Assembly: GCA_030041375.1 (NCBI GenBank)
Contig: JASHOA010000077.1
Coordinates: forward strand, 1-64,000
Direction: 5' to 3'
Source of the DNA: Acetobacteraceae bacterium
GTDB taxonomy: Bacteria > Pseudomonadota > Alphaproteobacteria > Acetobacterales > Acetobacteraceae
DNA length: 64,000 nucleotides
In this document: positions 24,629 to 35,743 of the stretch, one piece after another
Numbering within the stretch: the stretch's first letter is position 1
How the letters are laid out: every line of letters starts with the position of its first letter
Program-made: the position numbers and the translations under genes
Notes under the pieces: generated by a model
Told to the model about the DNA's origin: nothing
The model's database searches: none
Seen by the model: the letters and a program-made list of their open reading frames with translations, nothing else

Positions 24629-26625
24629 CCTGGCCGATGCGCGAACATCAGCCCGATCCCCCGAACCCAGGTGCGCTGGCGCACCGAGCGGAGGCACGCG
24701 CGGCTCCGGTTCGCCCACCCGGTACTCCACGCGACGGCGCGATCCCGCGCCTTGAAACGGTCCGCGTTACCGCCCCCGATCTTGCTCGCCGCGCGACCCT
24801 GGAAACGAGCCGCCGCCGTCTGCTCGGTGCCGCCGCCGGTTTCACCACCCTGTTTGCGGCCCTTGCTACCAAGCTCACCGACGCTACGATCCTCGATCCC
24901 GTAAAGCCGCCGCCGGCGCCGAAGAACACGTTCTCGACCGTAGCGCGCCCTCTCCCCACGGCAGACCGGCCGCGAGCGATGATGGTAGATCGCAACGGTG
25001 AGATTCTCGCCGTCTCCCTCCCCACTGCCGCCGTCTATGCCGACCCACGGCAGATGATGGACCGCGCCGACGCAGTCCGCCGCCTGCAAAACGTGCTCCC
25101 CGGCCTGAACGGCCCCGCCCTGCTCGCCGAGTTTACAGCCCCGCACCGGGAGTTCGTCTACGTCGCCCGCGAGGTCGGGCCGGAGCAGGAACTTCGCATC
25201 AACGACCTCGGCATTCCGGGCGTGAACTTCCTTCCTGCCGAGGCTCGGCACTACCCGCTGGGGCGCATCGCTGCCCAGACCATCGGTGCGGTCGATATCG
25301 ACGGGCATGGGATCGCCGGTCTCGAAAAATCCCAGAACCGCCGTCTGCGCGAAGACCCGAACCCGCTTCGGCTCGCGCTCGATGTACGCGTGCAGGCCGT
25401 TCTGCGCGACGAGATGGCCAAAGCTCTCGACGATTTCCAGGCCATCGGCGCCGCCGGCATCGTCATGGACGTGCACACCGGCGAAGTGCTCGCCATGGTG
25501 AGCCTGCCTGACTACAACGCCAACGATTTCGCGTCCGCCGTACCCAAGGCCCGCTTCAACCGCGCCGCCACCGGTGTCTACGAACCGGGCAGCGCCTTCA
25601 AGCTGCAAACAGTCGGCATGGCGCTCGATCCAGGCCTCGTCCATGTGTGGGACCGTTTCGACACCACCCATCCGATCGATATCGGCCGCTTCGTGATCAA
25701 AGACTACGAGCCGATGGATCGCTGGCTCTATCTTCCTGAAATCATCGCCTATTCCTCGAACATCGGCGCCTCCCGAATCGCCCTCATCGTCGGCAAGGCT
25801 CGCCAGCGGGCGTGGCTCCGCAAGCTCGGTTTCTTCGAGCGTTGCCCGATCGAACTGCCCGAAGCGGCGATGCCGCTGGTGCAGTCCGACGCCGAGTGGA
25901 GCGAGGCCACAGTGATGACGGTCTCGTTCGGCAACGGCATCGCGATGACACCGCTCCATCTCATCAATGGGACCGTCGCGCTGGTGAATGGCGGCGTGCT
26001 GTTCGCCCCGACCCTTCTCTATCAGGACCCCGCCACCCCGCGTCCCGGCAGTGCCGTGATGCAGCCGGACACCTCTGATACAGTGCGCAAGCTGATGCGC
26101 GATGTCGTCACGCACGGCACCGGCACATTCGGCCGGGTTCCCGGCTACTTCGTCGGCGGCAAGACCGGGACTTCGCAGGTGGTCCGCTCTGGCGGCTACC
26201 GCCAGCACACCAATCGTGCCGGCTTCCTTGCCGCCTTCCCGATCAACGCGCCGCGTTACGCGTTCTACGTCATGCTCGACTCGCCGCACGCCAATGCCCT
26301 TTCGCAGGGCTACAGCACCGGCGGCGAAATTTCCGCGCCCGTGGTTGCCCGAACCATCGCTCGCATCGCTCCGATGTTCGGGCTCCTGCCGGTGACCGAT
26401 CCCGCCGAGAAGGCTGCGATCGAGAGACAGATAGACCTGCCCCTCCAGCCTCAGCCGCCGCCCGGGGTGATTGCCCTCGGGCCCGGGCATCCCTACCCGC
26501 CCGGGGCGGCAGACGCCCCTGACGACCTCAGCCGCAAGCGGACACCGGCTGCAAGCGGTCACGCTCTCGCTCCCCGTGCGCCGCGCCGCTACGCGTCCTC
26601 CCATGCATCCGATCAAGGGCGCTGA
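24625..26625 (+). CDS. ftsI: Penicillin-binding protein 3, septal transpeptidase FtsI
   Basis: The D,D-transpeptidase that cross-links septal peptidoglycan. Residue numbers below assume the TTG at 24625 as start (666 residues); ATG 24637 is an alternative. The cytoplasmic N-terminus is long and basic (about 65 residues), with a membrane anchor at about 66-84. The pedestal domain follows (RGR-less here: MMVDRNGEILAVS at about 119). Active-site motifs: SxxK as SAFK at 323-326, SxN as SSN at 377-379, and KTG at 513-515 in GGKTGTSQ. A Pro-rich tail closes the protein. FtsW, its glycosyltransferase partner, is encoded downstream. Confidence 0.96.
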   Translation: MTWPMREHQPDPPNPGALAHRAEARAAPVRPPGTPRDGAIPRLETVRVTAPDLARRATLETSRRRLLGAAAGFTTLFAALATKLTDATILDPVKPPPAPKNTFSTVARPLPTADRPRAMMVDRNGEILAVSLPTAAVYADPRQMMDRADAVRRLQNVLPGLNGPALLAEFTAPHREFVYVAREVGPEQELRINDLGIPGVNFLPAEARHYPLGRIAAQTIGAVDIDGHGIAGLEKSQNRRLREDPNPLRLALDVRVQAVLRDEMAKALDDFQAIGAAGIVMDVHTGEVLAMVSLPDYNANDFASAVPKARFNRAATGVYEPGSAFKLQTVGMALDPGLVHVWDRFDTTHPIDIGRFVIKDYEPMDRWLYLPEIIAYSSNIGASRIALIVGKARQRAWLRKLGFFERCPIELPEAAMPLVQSDAEWSEATVMTVSFGNGIAMTPLHLINGTVALVNGGVLFAPTLLYQDPATPRPGSAVMQPDTSDTVRKLMRDVVTHGTGTFGRVPGYFVGGKTGTSQVVRSGGYRQHTNRAGFLAAFPINAPRYAFYVMLDSPHANALSQGYSTGGEISAPVVARTIARIAPMFGLLPVTDPAEKAAIERQIDLPLQPQPPPGVIALGPGHPYPPGAADAPDDLSRKRTPAASGHALAPRAPRRYASSHASDQGR

Positions 26626-28096
26626 GCTGATGCAGCGCCTTGCCCCGGAACGCCGCCCGGCTGCCGCCAAGGGCAACTGGCCTGCGCTTGCCGGACTCAC
26701 GCTTGCAGGCATCGCCGCCGACAGTCGCTGCGTGCGACCAGGTTTCCTGTTCGCCGCATTGCCCGGCCTCTCCGCTTACCCTTCCCACCGCGATGGCCGG
26801 GCCTTCATCGCCGAGGCCGTCGCCAACGGCGCGGCCGCCATCCTCGCACCGCCCGGCACCGCCTGGCCGCCCGGCGTCCCGCCTCGCCCGCTGATCGAAG
26901 ATGTCGAACCCCGCCGGCGCCTGGCCGAACTCGCCGCCGCCTTCGCCGGCGCCGCCCCGCGCACCATCACCGCCGTGACCGGGACCAACGGCAAGACCAG
27001 CACGGTCGAGTTCCTTCGCCAGCTCTGGCAAGAGGCGGGTCATCCGGCCGCCAGCCTCGGCACGCTCGGTCTCATCACCGCCGATGATCACGTCCCGGGT
27101 GCTCTCACCACCCCGGATCCGGTGGCACTCGCCGAAACCATGGCCTCTCTCGCGGAGCGATCCGTCGATCACGTAGCAATCGAGGCCTCCTCGCATGGGC
27201 TCGACCAGTTCCGCCTCGACGGGCTTCGCCTCGCCGCCGCCGGCTTCTCGAGCTTCAGCCGCGACCATCTCGACTATCACCGCGACATGCAGGCCTATCG
27301 CGCCGCCAAGCTGCGCCTGTTCGCCGAGCTTCTTCCTGAAAGCGCCCCGACGGTCGTTTCCTCCGGGCTCGATCGCGCCACGCTTGCTGCACTGTCGGTG
27401 ATCGCCGAGCGACGCCGGCTCCGCCTCGAGACGGTGGGCGAGGAAGGCAGCCTGATGCGCCTCGAACGAGTCGTTCCGGTTCCCGAAGGCCAGCATCTGA
27501 CGGTCTCCGGCACGGACATTCTGCTGCCTCTCCCGGGCCGTTTCCAGGCCGAGAACGCATTGCTCGCCGCCGGCCTTGCGCTGGTGCTGGGCGGAGAGAG
27601 CCCGCTCGAAAGCCTGGGCCGCCTCCGTCCCGTGCGCGGCCGGCTGGAGCGCGTCGCGACTCTCGCCAACGGTGCCGCCGCCTACGTCGATTATGCGCAT
27701 ACGCCCGACGCGATCACGAACTTGCTCGCGGCGTTGCGCCCGCACACAAAGCACCGCCTGATGATCGTCTTCGGTGCCGGCGGGGACCGCGATCCGGGCA
27801 AGCGCCCTGTCATGGGCCGCGCCGCTGCCCGTGGCGCCGACCGCATTATCGTCACCGACGACAATCCACGGAGCGAGGATCCCGCGCTCATCCGCGCCGC
27901 GATCCTCACCGGCTGCCCAGGCGCCATCGAGATCGGCAATCGTGAACAGGCGATTGCTGCCGCCCTTTCCGATCTCGCTCCGGGCGATGTGCTCGCCGTC
28001 GCCGGAAAGGGCCACGAGCAGGGCCAGATCGTCGGCGACCGCGTCCTGCCCTTCGACGACGCGACCGTCATTCGCCGGCTCGCAGGCTCCGCATGA
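26603..28096 (+). CDS. murE: UDP-MurNAc-L-Ala-D-Glu:meso-diaminopimelate ligase
   Basis: The Mur ligase that adds the third residue of the peptide stem. The motif DDNPRSEDP is the DNPR signature for meso-diaminopimelate, so the cell wall is DAP-type. Other family blocks: IAADSRCVRPGFLFAALPG, the ATP loop VTGTNGKTSTVEF, TTPDPVALAETMA, EASSHGLDQFRLDG and VDYAHTPDAI. ATG 26603 lies inside the end of ftsI (497 residues); ATG 26630, five bases after the ftsI stop, would give 488 residues and is also possible. The stop overlaps murF. Confidence 0.97.
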   Translation: MHPIKGAELMQRLAPERRPAAAKGNWPALAGLTLAGIAADSRCVRPGFLFAALPGLSAYPSHRDGRAFIAEAVANGAAAILAPPGTAWPPGVPPRPLIEDVEPRRRLAELAAAFAGAAPRTITAVTGTNGKTSTVEFLRQLWQEAGHPAASLGTLGLITADDHVPGALTTPDPVALAETMASLAERSVDHVAIEASSHGLDQFRLDGLRLAAAGFSSFSRDHLDYHRDMQAYRAAKLRLFAELLPESAPTVVSSGLDRATLAALSVIAERRRLRLETVGEEGSLMRLERVVPVPEGQHLTVSGTDILLPLPGRFQAENALLAAGLALVLGGESPLESLGRLRPVRGRLERVATLANGAAAYVDYAHTPDAITNLLAALRPHTKHRLMIVFGAGGDRDPGKRPVMGRAAARGADRIIVTDDNPRSEDPALIRAAILTGCPGAIEIGNREQAIAAALSDLAPGDVLAVAGKGHEQGQIVGDRVLPFDDATVIRRLAGSA

Positions 28097-29490
28097 ATGC
28101 CCTTTGGTCGCCCGATACGCTCGTCATCGCTGCCGGCGGGCGCGCCACGCAGCCGTTTGGCGCGAATGGAGTCTCGATCGACAGCCGCACCCTCCGCCAA
28201 GGCGATCTCTTCATTGCACTCCAGGGCGACCACCGCGATGGCCATGAATTCGTGGCCGATGCACTCGCTCGTGGCGCTGCCGGCGCAATGGTCAGCCGCA
28301 TCCCGCCAGCACTTCCACCCGATGCGCCGCTGCTCCTCGTCGCCGATACGCTGGCAGCGCTCCATCGCCTCGGCGAATTCGCGCGCGCGCGCTCCCGCGC
28401 CCGGGTTATCGCGATAACCGGCAGCGTCGGCAAAACGACCACCAAGGAAATGCTGCGGCGGGTGCTCGAGGCCGTCGCGCCCTCCGCTGTGCATACGGCA
28501 CGCGCTTCCTACAACAACAGGTGGGGCGTGCCGCTCACTCTCTCCGAATTGCCTCCGGACGCCGCTTATGCGGTGATGGAGATCGGCACCAACCATCCGG
28601 GCGAGATTGCGCCGCTCGCCGCCCTTGCCCGTCCCCATGTCGCCGCCGTCATCGCCGCCGAAAAGACGCATATCGGTCAATTCGGAAGCCTGGAGGCGAT
28701 TGCCGACGAGAAGGCTTGCATCCTTCCTGCGCTGGAGCCGGAAGGGACCGCGATCCTGCCCCGCGACACGCCCTTCCTGCCCCGCCTCATGGCCCGGCTG
28801 CCATCCGGCCGGCGCCTCGTCACCTTCGGCGCCGGGCCATTGGCCGAGTCCCGACTGATCGAGGCCGAGGCTGTCGAGGGCGGAACCGACGTCCTCGCCT
28901 CTGTGCTCGGCCGGATCGTCCGTTTCCGTCTCGCGGCCGCCGGGCGGCACCTCGCCATCGATTCGCTTGCCGCCCTTGCCGCCGCCGTTGCGCTCGGGCT
29001 CGACCCCGAGGCCGCCGGGACAGCACTTTCCGGATTCACCGCCCTTCCCGGCCGCGGCGCCCGCCGCCCGCTCCAGCTTGCCGGCGGCGAGGCGCTTTTG
29101 CTGGATGAAAGCTACAACGCTTCGGCTGCCTCCGTCCGCGCTGCGCTTGCCGTGCTCGCTCTTGAGCGGGGCCGCCGCATCGCCGTGCTCGGTGACATGC
29201 TCGAGCTCGGAGAAATGGCCGCCGAGGAACATCTGAGCCTGGCGCCGGACGTCACCGAGGCAGCCGATCTCGTCTTCGCCTGCGGGCCGATGATGGGCCT
29301 TCTCTACGAAGCTTTGCCGCCACGCCTCCAGGGCGCCGCAGCCGCGGACGCGGCCAGCCTTGCCCCGATCGTTGCTTCGGCACTTGCTCCCGGCGATGCC
29401 GTGCTCGTCAAAGGCAGCCTCGGCAGCCAGATGCGCGTCATCGTTGATGCCCTCCCGGGCAGCGGCTCTCACGCACCCCCGCGCGCCTGA
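28093..29490 (+). CDS. murF: UDP-MurNAc-tripeptide:D-Ala-D-Ala ligase
   Basis: MurF adds the D-Ala-D-Ala dipeptide made by Ddl, completing UDP-MurNAc-pentapeptide in the cytosol. 465 residues, normal for the family. Visible: [19 protein letters not shown], the ATP loop [14 protein letters not shown], the [16 protein letters not shown] block, [14 protein letters not shown], and the C-terminal [17 protein letters not shown] plus [11 protein letters not shown]. It overlaps murE (ATGA) and mraY (TGATG). Confidence 0.97.
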   Translation: MNALWSPDTLVIAAGGRATQPFGANGVSIDSRTLRQGDLFIALQGDHRDGHEFVADALARGAAGAMVSRIPPALPPDAPLLLVADTLAALHRLGEFARARSRARVIAITGSVGKTTTKEMLRRVLEAVAPSAVHTARASYNNRWGVPLTLSELPPDAAYAVMEIGTNHPGEIAPLAALARPHVAAVIAAEKTHIGQFGSLEAIADEKACILPALEPEGTAILPRDTPFLPRLMARLPSGRRLVTFGAGPLAESRLIEAEAVEGGTDVLASVLGRIVRFRLAAAGRHLAIDSLAALAAAVALGLDPEAAGTALSGFTALPGRGARRPLQLAGGEALLLDESYNASAASVRAALAVLALERGRRIAVLGDMLELGEMAAEEHLSLAPDVTEAADLVFACGPMMGLLYEALPPRLQGAAAADAASLAPIVASALAPGDAVLVKGSLGSQMRVIVDALPGSGSHAPPRA

Positions 29491-30578
29491 TGCTCTATCT
29501 CCTCACCCATCCCTTCGCGCAGCGGGTTCTGTTCTTCAACCTGCTGCATTACCTCACATTCCGCTCAGGTGCGGCCTGCCTCACCGCGCTCGTGGTGAGT
29601 TTTGTCCTCGGACCCGCCCTGATCCGTCGCCTCCGCCAGGTACAGGGGAACGGGCAGCCGATACGCACCCTCGGCCCGGAGCGGCACCTGGTGGAAAAGG
29701 CCGGCACGCCGACCATGGGCGGGGTACTGATCCTGATTGCCCTGATCGTCTCGACGCTGCTCTGGGCCGACCTCGCCAACCCCTATGTCTGGGTGATCCT
29801 GGGTGTCACCCTCGGTTACGGCCTGCTCGGCGCCGCCGACGATCACCGCAAGCTCGTGCTCCGCAACCACCACGGCGTGCCCGGCCGGATCAAGCTCCTC
29901 ATTCAGGCGCTGATCGGTCTCCTCGCCAGCTACGCGATCGCACGCACCACGGGCGGCGCGCTCGGCACCGGACTTGCAGTGCCGGTCTTCAAGCACGCGA
30001 TCATTCCGCTGGGTCCTGCCTTTCCTGTCTTCGGCACGCTGGTGATGATGGGCTCTTCGAACGCCGTCAACCTGACGGACGGGCTCGACGGCCTTGCCAT
30101 CGTCCCAACCATCATCGTCGCCGGCGTCTTCGCCCTGATCGCCTACCTGGTCGGCAACCGCATCTTCTCGGCCTATCTCGAGCTCGATAATGTTCCCGGC
30201 GCCGGCGAACTCGCCGTCTTCTGTTCCGCGCTGATCGGCTCCGGCCTCGGCTTTCTCTGGTTCAACGCGCCGCCTGCCGCGGTCTTCATGGGAGATACAG
30301 GCTCGCTTGCTCTTGGCGGCGCCCTTGGTGCCGTCGCGGTCGCCACCAAGAACGAGATCGTACTCGCCATCACCGGCGGCCTCTTCGTGGTCGAGACCGT
30401 ATCCGTCGTCATCCAGGTCTTCTGGTACAAGCGCACCGGCCGGCGCGTCTTCCTGATGGCTCCGCTTCACCATCACTTCGAAAAGAAGGGCTGGGCCGAA
30501 CCCACCATTGTCATCCGCTTCTGGATCATTTCGATGATCCTGGCGCTGGTCGGCCTTGCGACCCTGAAAATCAGATGA
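29490..30578 (+). CDS. mraY: Phospho-N-acetylmuramoyl-pentapeptide transferase
   Basis: The integral membrane enzyme that makes lipid I from UDP-MurNAc-pentapeptide and undecaprenyl phosphate. 362 residues with about ten hydrophobic segments. Conserved sites are all present: [13 protein letters not shown], the aspartate pair in [35 protein letters not shown] and the histidine loop [15 protein letters not shown]. The last residues (GLATLKIR) are the usual C-terminus. It overlaps murD by four bases. Confidence 0.97.
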   Translation: MLYLLTHPFAQRVLFFNLLHYLTFRSGAACLTALVVSFVLGPALIRRLRQVQGNGQPIRTLGPERHLVEKAGTPTMGGVLILIALIVSTLLWADLANPYVWVILGVTLGYGLLGAADDHRKLVLRNHHGVPGRIKLLIQALIGLLASYAIARTTGGALGTGLAVPVFKHAIIPLGPAFPVFGTLVMMGSSNAVNLTDGLDGLAIVPTIIVAGVFALIAYLVGNRIFSAYLELDNVPGAGELAVFCSALIGSGLGFLWFNAPPAAVFMGDTGSLALGGALGAVAVATKNEIVLAITGGLFVVETVSVVIQVFWYKRTGRRVFLMAPLHHHFEKKGWAEPTIVIRFWIISMILALVGLATLKIR

Positions 30579-31993
30579 GCGGCCAGGCGAACATGGGGCG
30601 CCCGTTCCCTTCCGTCTTCGCCGGCCAGCGCTTCGCCGTGATGGGGCTTGGCCGCAACGGCCTTGCCGCCGCCTCGGCGCTCATCGCCTTGGGCGCCACG
30701 GTCTCCGCCTGGGACGACAGCCCCGCCCCCTGCGAGGCTGCGGCCAACTCCGGCATTCCGCTCTCCGCCTCACTCCTGGACCCGCCGTACCCGCAAGCGC
30801 TCCTGCTCTCGCCCGGCATTCCCCACGCCCTGCCCACGCCGCATCCGCTGGCCGTGCGCGCCGGGAAACTAGGCATACCCATCCTCTCCGACGCAGAACT
30901 TCTCTTCCGCGCGGTGCGCGCCGCCGGTTCGCGCGCCCGCTTCATCGGCATCACCGGCACCAACGGCAAATCCACCACCACCGCGTTGCTGGCGCACCTG
31001 CTCAACGCCTGTGGAGTCCCGTCTGCTGCGGGCGGCAACCTCGGCCCAGCCGCGCTCTCGCTGCCGCTGCTCGCGGACGGCGAATGTTACGTTCTCGAGA
31101 TGTCATCATACATGTTGGAGCGAATCGACAAGCTCGGCTTCGATGTCGTGATGCTGCTCAACCTCTCGCCCGACCATCTCGACCGCCACGGCGGCATGGC
31201 AGGCTACATCGCGGCCAAAAAGCGCATCTTCGCGCACCGCGCGCCGGGCGGACTTGCCATCATCGGCATCGACGATGCGCCCTCCCGCGACATCGCGGCC
31301 GCCCTCACCTCCCCCGTTCTTCGTATCTCCGCCACGCAACCCGCCGCTGTCTGGTGCGACGGAGACATCCTGCGCGAAGGAAGCAGCGCCATTCTCGCGA
31401 TGCGCGAGGCACCCGCCCTGCTAGGTGCCCACAACGCCGAAAATGCCGCTGCTGCTGCCGCCGCCGCCCTTCATCTCGGCCTGCCGCGCCCGCGCATCGC
31501 TGCTGCCCTCCGCACATTCCCCGGCTTGCCGCACCGCCAGAGCCGTATCTCTGCGATCGACGGCATCGCCTTCGTCAATGACAGCAAGGCAACCAATGCG
31601 GACGCCGCCGCGCGCGCGCTTGCCTGTTATCCGCGCCTCGTATGGATCGCCGGAGGCATCGCCAAGGAAGGTGGGATCGAACCCCTTGCACCCTTCTTCC
31701 CGCGCATCGCCGAGGCGTTCCTGATCGGCCGCGACGCTCCTCTCTTTGCCTCGACTCTGGCGCGCCACGGCATCCCGCACCGGATCCTCGCCGACCTCGA
31801 GGCGGCGGTTCCTGCCGCCTTCGCTGCCGCCCGTGCTTCGGCGGCCCCGGTCGTCCTCCTGTCTCCCGCCGCCGCGAGCTTCGATCAATTCCGCAACTTC
31901 GAAGAGCGCGGTGAGCGCTTCGCCTCCCTCGCCCGCGGCCTCGCTTCTGTCGAAGCCACGCCCGTTCGCCCGCCAGCAGGGAGGGCCGCCTGA
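30575..31993 (+). CDS. murD: UDP-MurNAc-L-alanine:D-glutamate ligase
   Basis: MurD adds D-glutamate to UDP-MurNAc-L-Ala. 472 residues. The N-terminal UDP-binding motif is [17 protein letters not shown]; the ATP loop is [40 protein letters not shown] and the C-terminal [17 protein letters not shown] and [19 protein letters not shown] are all typical. The D-glutamate must come from a racemase outside this window. It overlaps mraY and ftsW, fitting tight coupling. Confidence 0.97.
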   Translation: MSGQANMGRPFPSVFAGQRFAVMGLGRNGLAAASALIALGATVSAWDDSPAPCEAAANSGIPLSASLLDPPYPQALLLSPGIPHALPTPHPLAVRAGKLGIPILSDAELLFRAVRAAGSRARFIGITGTNGKSTTTALLAHLLNACGVPSAAGGNLGPAALSLPLLADGECYVLEMSSYMLERIDKLGFDVVMLLNLSPDHLDRHGGMAGYIAAKKRIFAHRAPGGLAIIGIDDAPSRDIAAALTSPVLRISATQPAAVWCDGDILREGSSAILAMREAPALLGAHNAENAAAAAAAALHLGLPRPRIAAALRTFPGLPHRQSRISAIDGIAFVNDSKATNADAAARALACYPRLVWIAGGIAKEGGIEPLAPFFPRIAEAFLIGRDAPLFASTLARHGIPHRILADLEAAVPAAFAAARASAAPVVLLSPAAASFDQFRNFEERGERFASLARGLASVEATPVRPPAGRAA

Positions 31994-33111
31994 TGCCCGC
32001 CCTCTCACGCGCCGACAACTCCCTGCTCGGCCGCTGGTGGTGGTCAGTCGATCGCTGGACGCTCTTCGCCGTTTCGACGCTGCTCGGCTTCGGCTATCTG
32101 ATGGTGCTCTCGGCCAGCCCATCGGTTGCAGTGCGGATCGGCGATCCACGCGACCTCCTGATCGTCAAGCAGATCACCTTCCTCGCCCTGGCCGGGGTCG
32201 AGATCGTCATCGTCTCTCTGCTCTCACCAAAGGACATCCGTCGCATCGCGCTCGTCGGCGGGATCGTCACCTTGCTGCTGACGGCCCTCACCCTCGTGCA
32301 CGGTGTCGAGATCAAAGGTGCGAAGCGCTGGATCGATATCCTCGGTGTCTCCCTTCAGCCAAGCGAGTTCCTGAAGGTCTTCTTCATCATCGTGAACGCC
32401 TGGCTGCTCTCCGAACAGCGCCGCCGCCCTGGCCTCAACGGCACGGCGATCGCGCTTTGCCTGTTCGCGATCATCGTCCTCCTGCTCAAGGCGCAACCCG
32501 ATGTCGGCATGATGGCGCTGATCGGCGCGATCTTCCTCGCCCAACTCTTCCTCAATGGGCTCAATCTCGTCTGGGTTGCCGTTGGCGGCGCACTGTTCTG
32601 CGCCGGCGGCGCCGGTTCCTACATCATCTTCCAGCACGTCCGTGAGCGCGTGCAGGACTTCCTGCATCCGAACGCAACAGGTGCCTACCAGGTGCACGTG
32701 GCACTCGAGGCCTTCGGCAACGGCGGCCTCCTCGGTACCGGGCCCGGCGAAGGACGGATCAAGGACATTCTGCCTGACGCTCACGCCGATTTCGTGTTCG
32801 CCGTCGTTGGCGAGGAGTTCGGGCTGATCATCTCCCTCCTCGTCGTCGGCATCTTCGCCTTCATCGTGCTGCGCGGCCTGCTGCGCCTGGTCGCGGAACA
32901 CGACCTTTTCACCCTGCTGGCTGCCGGCGGCCTGCTGATGAGCTTCGGGCTCGAAGCGTTCATCAACATGGCGACTGCACTCTCCCTGATCCCCGCCAAG
33001 GGCATGACTCTCCCGTTCATCTCCTACGGCGGTTCCTCCATGCTCGCGATCGGCCTCGAAATGGGAATGCTGCTGGCGCTGACGCGCCGGCGGCATCACG
33101 CCGACCTATGA
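31993..33111 (+). CDS. ftsW: SEDS-family septal peptidoglycan polymerase FtsW
   Basis: FtsW polymerises lipid II at the septum together with FtsI. 372 residues with about ten membrane segments. SEDS signatures: [19 protein letters not shown], the catalytic Asp in [33 protein letters not shown] with [12 protein letters not shown], and the C-terminal [15 protein letters not shown]. The [10 protein letters not shown] form is typical of FtsW rather than RodA, and position between murD and murG agrees. Overlaps murD (TGATG) and murG (ATGA). Confidence 0.96.
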   Translation: MPALSRADNSLLGRWWWSVDRWTLFAVSTLLGFGYLMVLSASPSVAVRIGDPRDLLIVKQITFLALAGVEIVIVSLLSPKDIRRIALVGGIVTLLLTALTLVHGVEIKGAKRWIDILGVSLQPSEFLKVFFIIVNAWLLSEQRRRPGLNGTAIALCLFAIIVLLLKAQPDVGMMALIGAIFLAQLFLNGLNLVWVAVGGALFCAGGAGSYIIFQHVRERVQDFLHPNATGAYQVHVALEAFGNGGLLGTGPGEGRIKDILPDAHADFVFAVVGEEFGLIISLLVVGIFAFIVLRGLLRLVAEHDLFTLLAAGGLLMSFGLEAFINMATALSLIPAKGMTLPFISYGGSSMLAIGLEMGMLLALTRRRHHADL

Positions 33112-34307
33112 TCGCGATGGCCCGACGCCGAAGCCCGGCGATGCCGATCCCCGCAGCCTCCCGCCAAGGGCCGGGCCCTTGGAGCCGCTCACCGGGTTCA
33201 GCGGACGCAACGGCGGAGGCAGCGCCAATCGTCATCGCAACCGGTGGTACCGCGGGGCACGTCTTCCCCGCTGCCGCTCTCGCCGCCGTGCTCCGCTCGC
33301 GCGGCCTCCGCCCCGTCGTTCTCACCGATGCCCGCGCCGCCAAGCAGGATTTCGCCGGCGCCGAACGGCACGTGATTCCGGGGGCAGGCATTGCCGGCCG
33401 CGGCCCTCTCCGCGCGCTTGCCGCTCTCGGGGCCATCGCCTCGGGAACCATTGCCGCGCGGTGCCTGCTGAGAGGTCTTCGCCCGGCGGCCATCGTCGGT
33501 TTCGGCGGCTATCCGTCACTTGCCCCAGTGCTGGCCGGGCGTCTGCTCCGCCGCCGCCCCGTGATCCTCCTGCACGAGCAGAACGCCGTGCTCGGCCGCG
33601 CCAACCGCGCGCTTGCCCGCCTCGCCGACACCGTTGCCGTGAGCTTCGCTTCAACCCGCCACGCGCCTCCCGATGCGATGCTGACCGGCAACCCCGTGCG
33701 CGCCGCTGTCGTTGCTCTCGCGCACCGCGGCTACCAGCCTGCCATCCCCGAACAGCCGGCCCGCCTCGTCGTGCTCGGCGGCTCGCTCGGTGCCCGTGCC
33801 TTCTCCGATCTGGTGCCCGCCGCGCTCGCCCGCTCGCCCGATCTCCACCGTCTCGAACTGAGCCAGCAATGCCGACCCGAGGACCTCGCCCGCGTCGAGG
33901 CGGCCTACGCTGCCGTCCGCATCTGTCGCGCCGAAGTGGCCGCCTTCTTCAGCGATATGCCCGCCCGCATGGCCGCCGCCGACCTTGTCATCGCCCGTGC
34001 CGGCGCCTCCACCGTGGCCGAGCTTACCGTGATCGGCCGGCCCTCCATTCTCCTGCCGCTGCCAGGCGCGATCGACGATCACCAGCGCGCCAACGCGCAA
34101 GCACTTGCCGCTGCCGGCGCCGCGATGGTGCTGGAGGAGCCCGGCCTCACCCCGGAGCGCCTGGAAGCCGAAATCACCGCCCTCCTCAACGATCCGCCAC
34201 GCCTTTCCGCCATGGCCACGGCGGCCGAGCGCCTCGGCCGGCCCGACGCCGCGGACCTGCTCGCCGATCTGCTGCTCACCCTGGCGGCGCGGAGGCGCGG
34301 CCAATGA
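33108..34307 (+). CDS. murG: UDP-GlcNAc:lipid I GlcNAc transferase
   Basis: The GT28 enzyme that adds GlcNAc to lipid I to make lipid II at the inner membrane face. From ATG 33108 the product has 399 residues. The family core starts about residue 41 ([20 protein letters not shown]), so the first 40 residues are an extension and a later start is possible. The glycine-rich loop reads GGTAGH where most MurGs have GGTGGH. Other motifs are normal: [61 protein letters not shown] and [16 protein letters not shown]. Confidence 0.96.
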   Translation: MIAMARRRSPAMPIPAASRQGPGPWSRSPGSADATAEAAPIVIATGGTAGHVFPAAALAAVLRSRGLRPVVLTDARAAKQDFAGAERHVIPGAGIAGRGPLRALAALGAIASGTIAARCLLRGLRPAAIVGFGGYPSLAPVLAGRLLRRRPVILLHEQNAVLGRANRALARLADTVAVSFASTRHAPPDAMLTGNPVRAAVVALAHRGYQPAIPEQPARLVVLGGSLGARAFSDLVPAALARSPDLHRLELSQQCRPEDLARVEAAYAAVRICRAEVAAFFSDMPARMAAADLVIARAGASTVAELTVIGRPSILLPLPGAIDDHQRANAQALAAAGAAMVLEEPGLTPERLEAEITALLNDPPRLSAMATAAERLGRPDAADLLADLLLTLAARRRGQ

Positions 34308-35743
34308 GGGCGCTGCCGCTTTCCATCGGCCCCATTCATTTCGTCGGCATCGGCGGCATCGGCATGTCCGGCATCGCCGAGGTGCTACACAATCTCGGCT
34401 ATTCGGTGCAGGGCAGCGACATCGCCGAAAACGCCAATGTCGGCCGCCTGCGCGCCGCCGGAATCCCGCTTGCCATCGGCCATGCCGCCGAAAACCTTGG
34501 CGCCGCGCAGGTCGTCGTGGTCTCCAGCGCAGTGCGCCCTGACAATCCGGAAATCCTCGCCGCCCGTCAGCGTTTCCTGCCTGTTGTCCGCCGCGCCGAG
34601 ATGCTCGCCGAACTGATGCGGCTGCGGTGGTCGATCGCGATCGGCGGCACGCACGGCAAGACCACCACGACTAGCCTGATTGCCGCCGTGCTGGAGGCCG
34701 CCGGCCTCGATCCAACCGTGATCAACGGCGGCATCGTCAACGCCTATGGCACGAACACCCGCCTCGGCGCCGGAGACTGGATGGTCGCCGAAGCCGACGA
34801 AAGCGACGGCAGTTTCCTCCGCCTGCCGGCCGTGATTGCCGTCGTCACCAACATGGATCCTGAGCATCTCGATCACTGGGGTACCGTGGAGACAATGCAG
34901 GAGGGCTATCGGCAGTTCGTCGCCAACATCCCGTTCTACGGCTTCGCCGTGCTCTGCCTCGACCATCCGGGCGTGCAGCAGATGATCCCCACCCTCTCGC
35001 ATCATCGCCTGGTGACCTACGGCTTCTCCCTCCAGGCCGATCTCCGCGCCGAACGCGTCATCACTGACCGGCTCGGCGCCACCTTCGAAATTGCCACCAC
35101 CGACCGCCAGACTCGCCGCACGCGCCGGCATGGCCCGTTCCGCCTCCCCATGCTCGGTTCGCACAACGTCCAGAACGCACTCGCGGCCCTCGCTGTCGGC
35201 CTCGAAATGGAGATCCCGGAGGCGACCTTGCAAAGCGCGCTGGCCGCCTTCCGCGGTGTCAAGCGGCGCTTCACCAAAACCGGCGAAGTCGGCGGCATCA
35301 CTGTCATCGACGATTACGGCCACCATCCGGTCGAAATAGCCGCCGTGCTCAAGGCCGCCCGCCAGGCCGGCGCGCGCGAGGTGATCGCGGTCGTCCAACC
35401 GCACCGTTACACCCGCCTTTCCTCGCTTTTCGACCAGTTCTGCACTTGCATGAACGATGCCGACACGGTGATCGTCGCCGAGGTTTATCCGGCTGGCGAG
35501 GCGCCGATCCCCGGGGTCACTCGCGACGCGCTGGTCGAGGGCCTGCGGGCCCGCGGCCACAAGAGCGTGGTTCCGCTCTCCGGCCCCGAAAATCTCGCTG
35601 AGATGGTCCACGCGATCGCGCGGGCCGGAGATTTCGTTGTCTGCCTCGGCGCCGGCTCCATCACCCAATGGGCGAACGCGCTCCCGGCTCAGCTTACCCT
35701 CCTGCAGGCAGCACCACGTGCCGCTGCGGCAGCCAGGCGATGA
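34304..35743 (+). CDS. murC: UDP-N-acetylmuramate:L-alanine ligase
   Basis: The first Mur ligase of the pentapeptide pathway. ATG 34304 overlaps the murG stop and gives 479 residues, the usual length; longer frames read back through murG and are rejected. Signatures: [30 protein letters not shown], the ATP loop [40 protein letters not shown] and the C-terminal [18 protein letters not shown] plus VVQPHRYTR. Part of the overlapping string murG-murC-murB-ddl. Confidence 0.97.
   Translation: MRALPLSIGPIHFVGIGGIGMSGIAEVLHNLGYSVQGSDIAENANVGRLRAAGIPLAIGHAAENLGAAQVVVVSSAVRPDNPEILAARQRFLPVVRRAEMLAELMRLRWSIAIGGTHGKTTTTSLIAAVLEAAGLDPTVINGGIVNAYGTNTRLGAGDWMVAEADESDGSFLRLPAVIAVVTNMDPEHLDHWGTVETMQEGYRQFVANIPFYGFAVLCLDHPGVQQMIPTLSHHRLVTYGFSLQADLRAERVITDRLGATFEIATTDRQTRRTRRHGPFRLPMLGSHNVQNALAALAVGLEMEIPEATLQSALAAFRGVKRRFTKTGEVGGITVIDDYGHHPVEIAAVLKAARQAGAREVIAVVQPHRYTRLSSLFDQFCTCMNDADTVIVAEVYPAGEAPIPGVTRDALVEGLRARGHKSVVPLSGPENLAEMVHAIARAGDFVVCLGAGSITQWANALPAQLTLLQAAPRAAAAARR

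Noticed and set aside
24622-26712. A 696-codon minus-strand frame opposite ftsI
   Set aside because: Antisense to an intact FtsI with all three active-site motifs; a composition artefact.
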